NCBI GenBank assembly: GCA_964592475.1
Contig: CAZQEZ010000071.1
Span: 1-22,785 of the forward strand
Length of the DNA stretch: 22,785 bases
Origin: CAZQEZ01 sp964592475
Lineage (GTDB): Bacteria > Bacteroidota > Bacteroidia > Cytophagales > Cyclobacteriaceae
Direction of reading: 5' to 3'
Shown here: piece by piece, positions 22,302 to 22,785 of the stretch
Position numbering within the stretch: position 1 is the stretch's first letter
How the letters are laid out: each line of letters begins with the position of its first letter
Program-made: the position numbers and the translations under genes
The notes under the pieces: model-generated
What the model was told of the DNA's origin: nothing
Databases searched by the model: none
The model's input: the letters and a program-made list of their open reading frames with translations, nothing else

Positions 22302-22785
22302 TTAGCTACCCGATTGCTTAACTTCAAAGTTACCAATTATTGGTAAGTCCAATTTAGCTTTAATCGGATTTTCCTCCATCAAAAGCTCGTACAATGATAG
22401 ATGAAAACCCCAATATTTAGGGAAATAGGTTAAAGCAAGTTCATAGATCGATATACCATGTGCCGTGTAATTACTTGCAAGATACCTTGAAGCAATACCA
22501 TTAAATTCGGGTATCTCCGGGGGAAAAAAATTTTCACCAAGTCTAGAAGCAGTGATTATAGCATTCAATTCTTCTTGAATAGATCTGGCCTCGTATTTCA
22601 TTTTATAATTTTCATACACCTCGGCTATTTCAAAATACCTTGCTTTGAAATTTGAAAATAATTTTGTCAAAAAATAAGGATTTGCAACTATCGGTACTGC
22701 ATTATGAGAGGCATATTCTGCCTCAAAATAATTTATTTCATCAAAAAAGGATGGGTATTTTAATTTCAATTCATTCAAACCCTTT
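22302..22785 (-). CDS. Unknown protein, 5' end cut by window edge
   Basis: The frame is still open at the right edge (codons for KGLNELK precede any ATG), so only the last 160 or so residues are seen; a TTG near 22778 is not a convincing start. The visible part is helical and rich in aromatic and acidic residues. It includes FFDEINYFEAEYASHNAVPI, an ARSIQEELNAIITASRLGENF stretch, and near the end IYELALTYFPKYWGFHLSLY followed by ELLMEENPIKAK, which resembles one degenerate TPR-type helical pair. No membrane segment is visible. I do not recognise the family. It may be the C-terminal helical part of a larger enzyme, but the sequence here does not say which. It precedes the gtrA-like gene on the same strand. 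Confidence 0.65.
   Translation of the reverse strand, partial: KGLNELKLKYPSFFDEINYFEAEYASHNAVPIVANPYFLTKLFSNFKARYFEIAEVYENYKMKYEARSIQEELNAIITASRLGENFFPPEIPEFNGIASRYLASNYTAHGISIYELALTYFPKYWGFHLSLYELLMEENPIKAKLDLPIIGNFEVKQSGS

Overview
This looks like ordinary chromosome from an AT-rich member of the Bacteroidota, probably Cytophagales/Cytophagia. Signs of this are a DUF5606 protein (a family I know from Bacteroidota), a recF-DUF721 pair, several lipoproteins with charged residues just after the lipobox cysteine, starts without clear Shine-Dalgarno sequences, and promoter-like TAnnTTTG boxes. Two runs of exactly 100 N (15287-15386 and 18446-18545) show that this is a draft scaffold or MAG. No tRNA, rRNA, CRISPR array, insertion sequence, prophage or defence island is visible.

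Layout. The left 615 bases hold no intact gene, but the minus strand carries a frameshifted DUF559 nuclease-like relic running off the left edge, followed by an unexplained 11-bp inverted repeat. A 49-codon membrane mini-ORF (616-765) then converges with murF-DUF2461 (762-2698, minus). The stretch 2699-3238 holds a decayed response-regulator receiver. pdhA (minus) and recF-DUF721 (plus) diverge from a 121-bp spacer that contains an inverted repeat. Next comes a carbohydrate block. It has a broken sugar-phosphate-isomerase-like gene, a GH26 mannanase-type lipoprotein (minus), and a divergent aldose 1-epimerase (plus). Between the last two is a 69-bp spacer with a 15-bp palindrome. A minus-strand metabolic block follows: DUF5606 with aspartate kinase, then S-adenosylhomocysteinase. 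A small membrane protein (plus) converges with feoA-feoB (minus). A dipeptidyl-peptidase-IV-like protease follows, with its stop codon in the first N gap; beyond that gap lies the last 28 codons of what looks like another gene. The right part has a surface lipoprotein interrupted by the second gap, a GH3/PA14 beta-glycosidase, a GtrA-family membrane protein, and a gene of unknown function truncated by the right edge.

How the genes work together. Most are core functions: peptidoglycan precursor synthesis (MurF), pyruvate dehydrogenase E1 alpha, recombination and replication (RecF, DUF721), the aspartate family of amino acids, the methyl cycle (AhcY) and ferrous iron uptake (FeoAB). GH26, aldose 1-epimerase and GH3 fit breakdown of plant or algal mannan- or xylan-type glycans, but there is no SusC/SusD pair here, so this is not a classical polysaccharide utilisation locus.

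I did not find a convincing new multi-gene system. The least expected content is in the spaces between genes: three recognisable gene relics, one gene probably hidden in an assembly gap, and several inverted or direct repeats at divergent or upstream positions. Family assignments are from memory of motifs and no database search was run.
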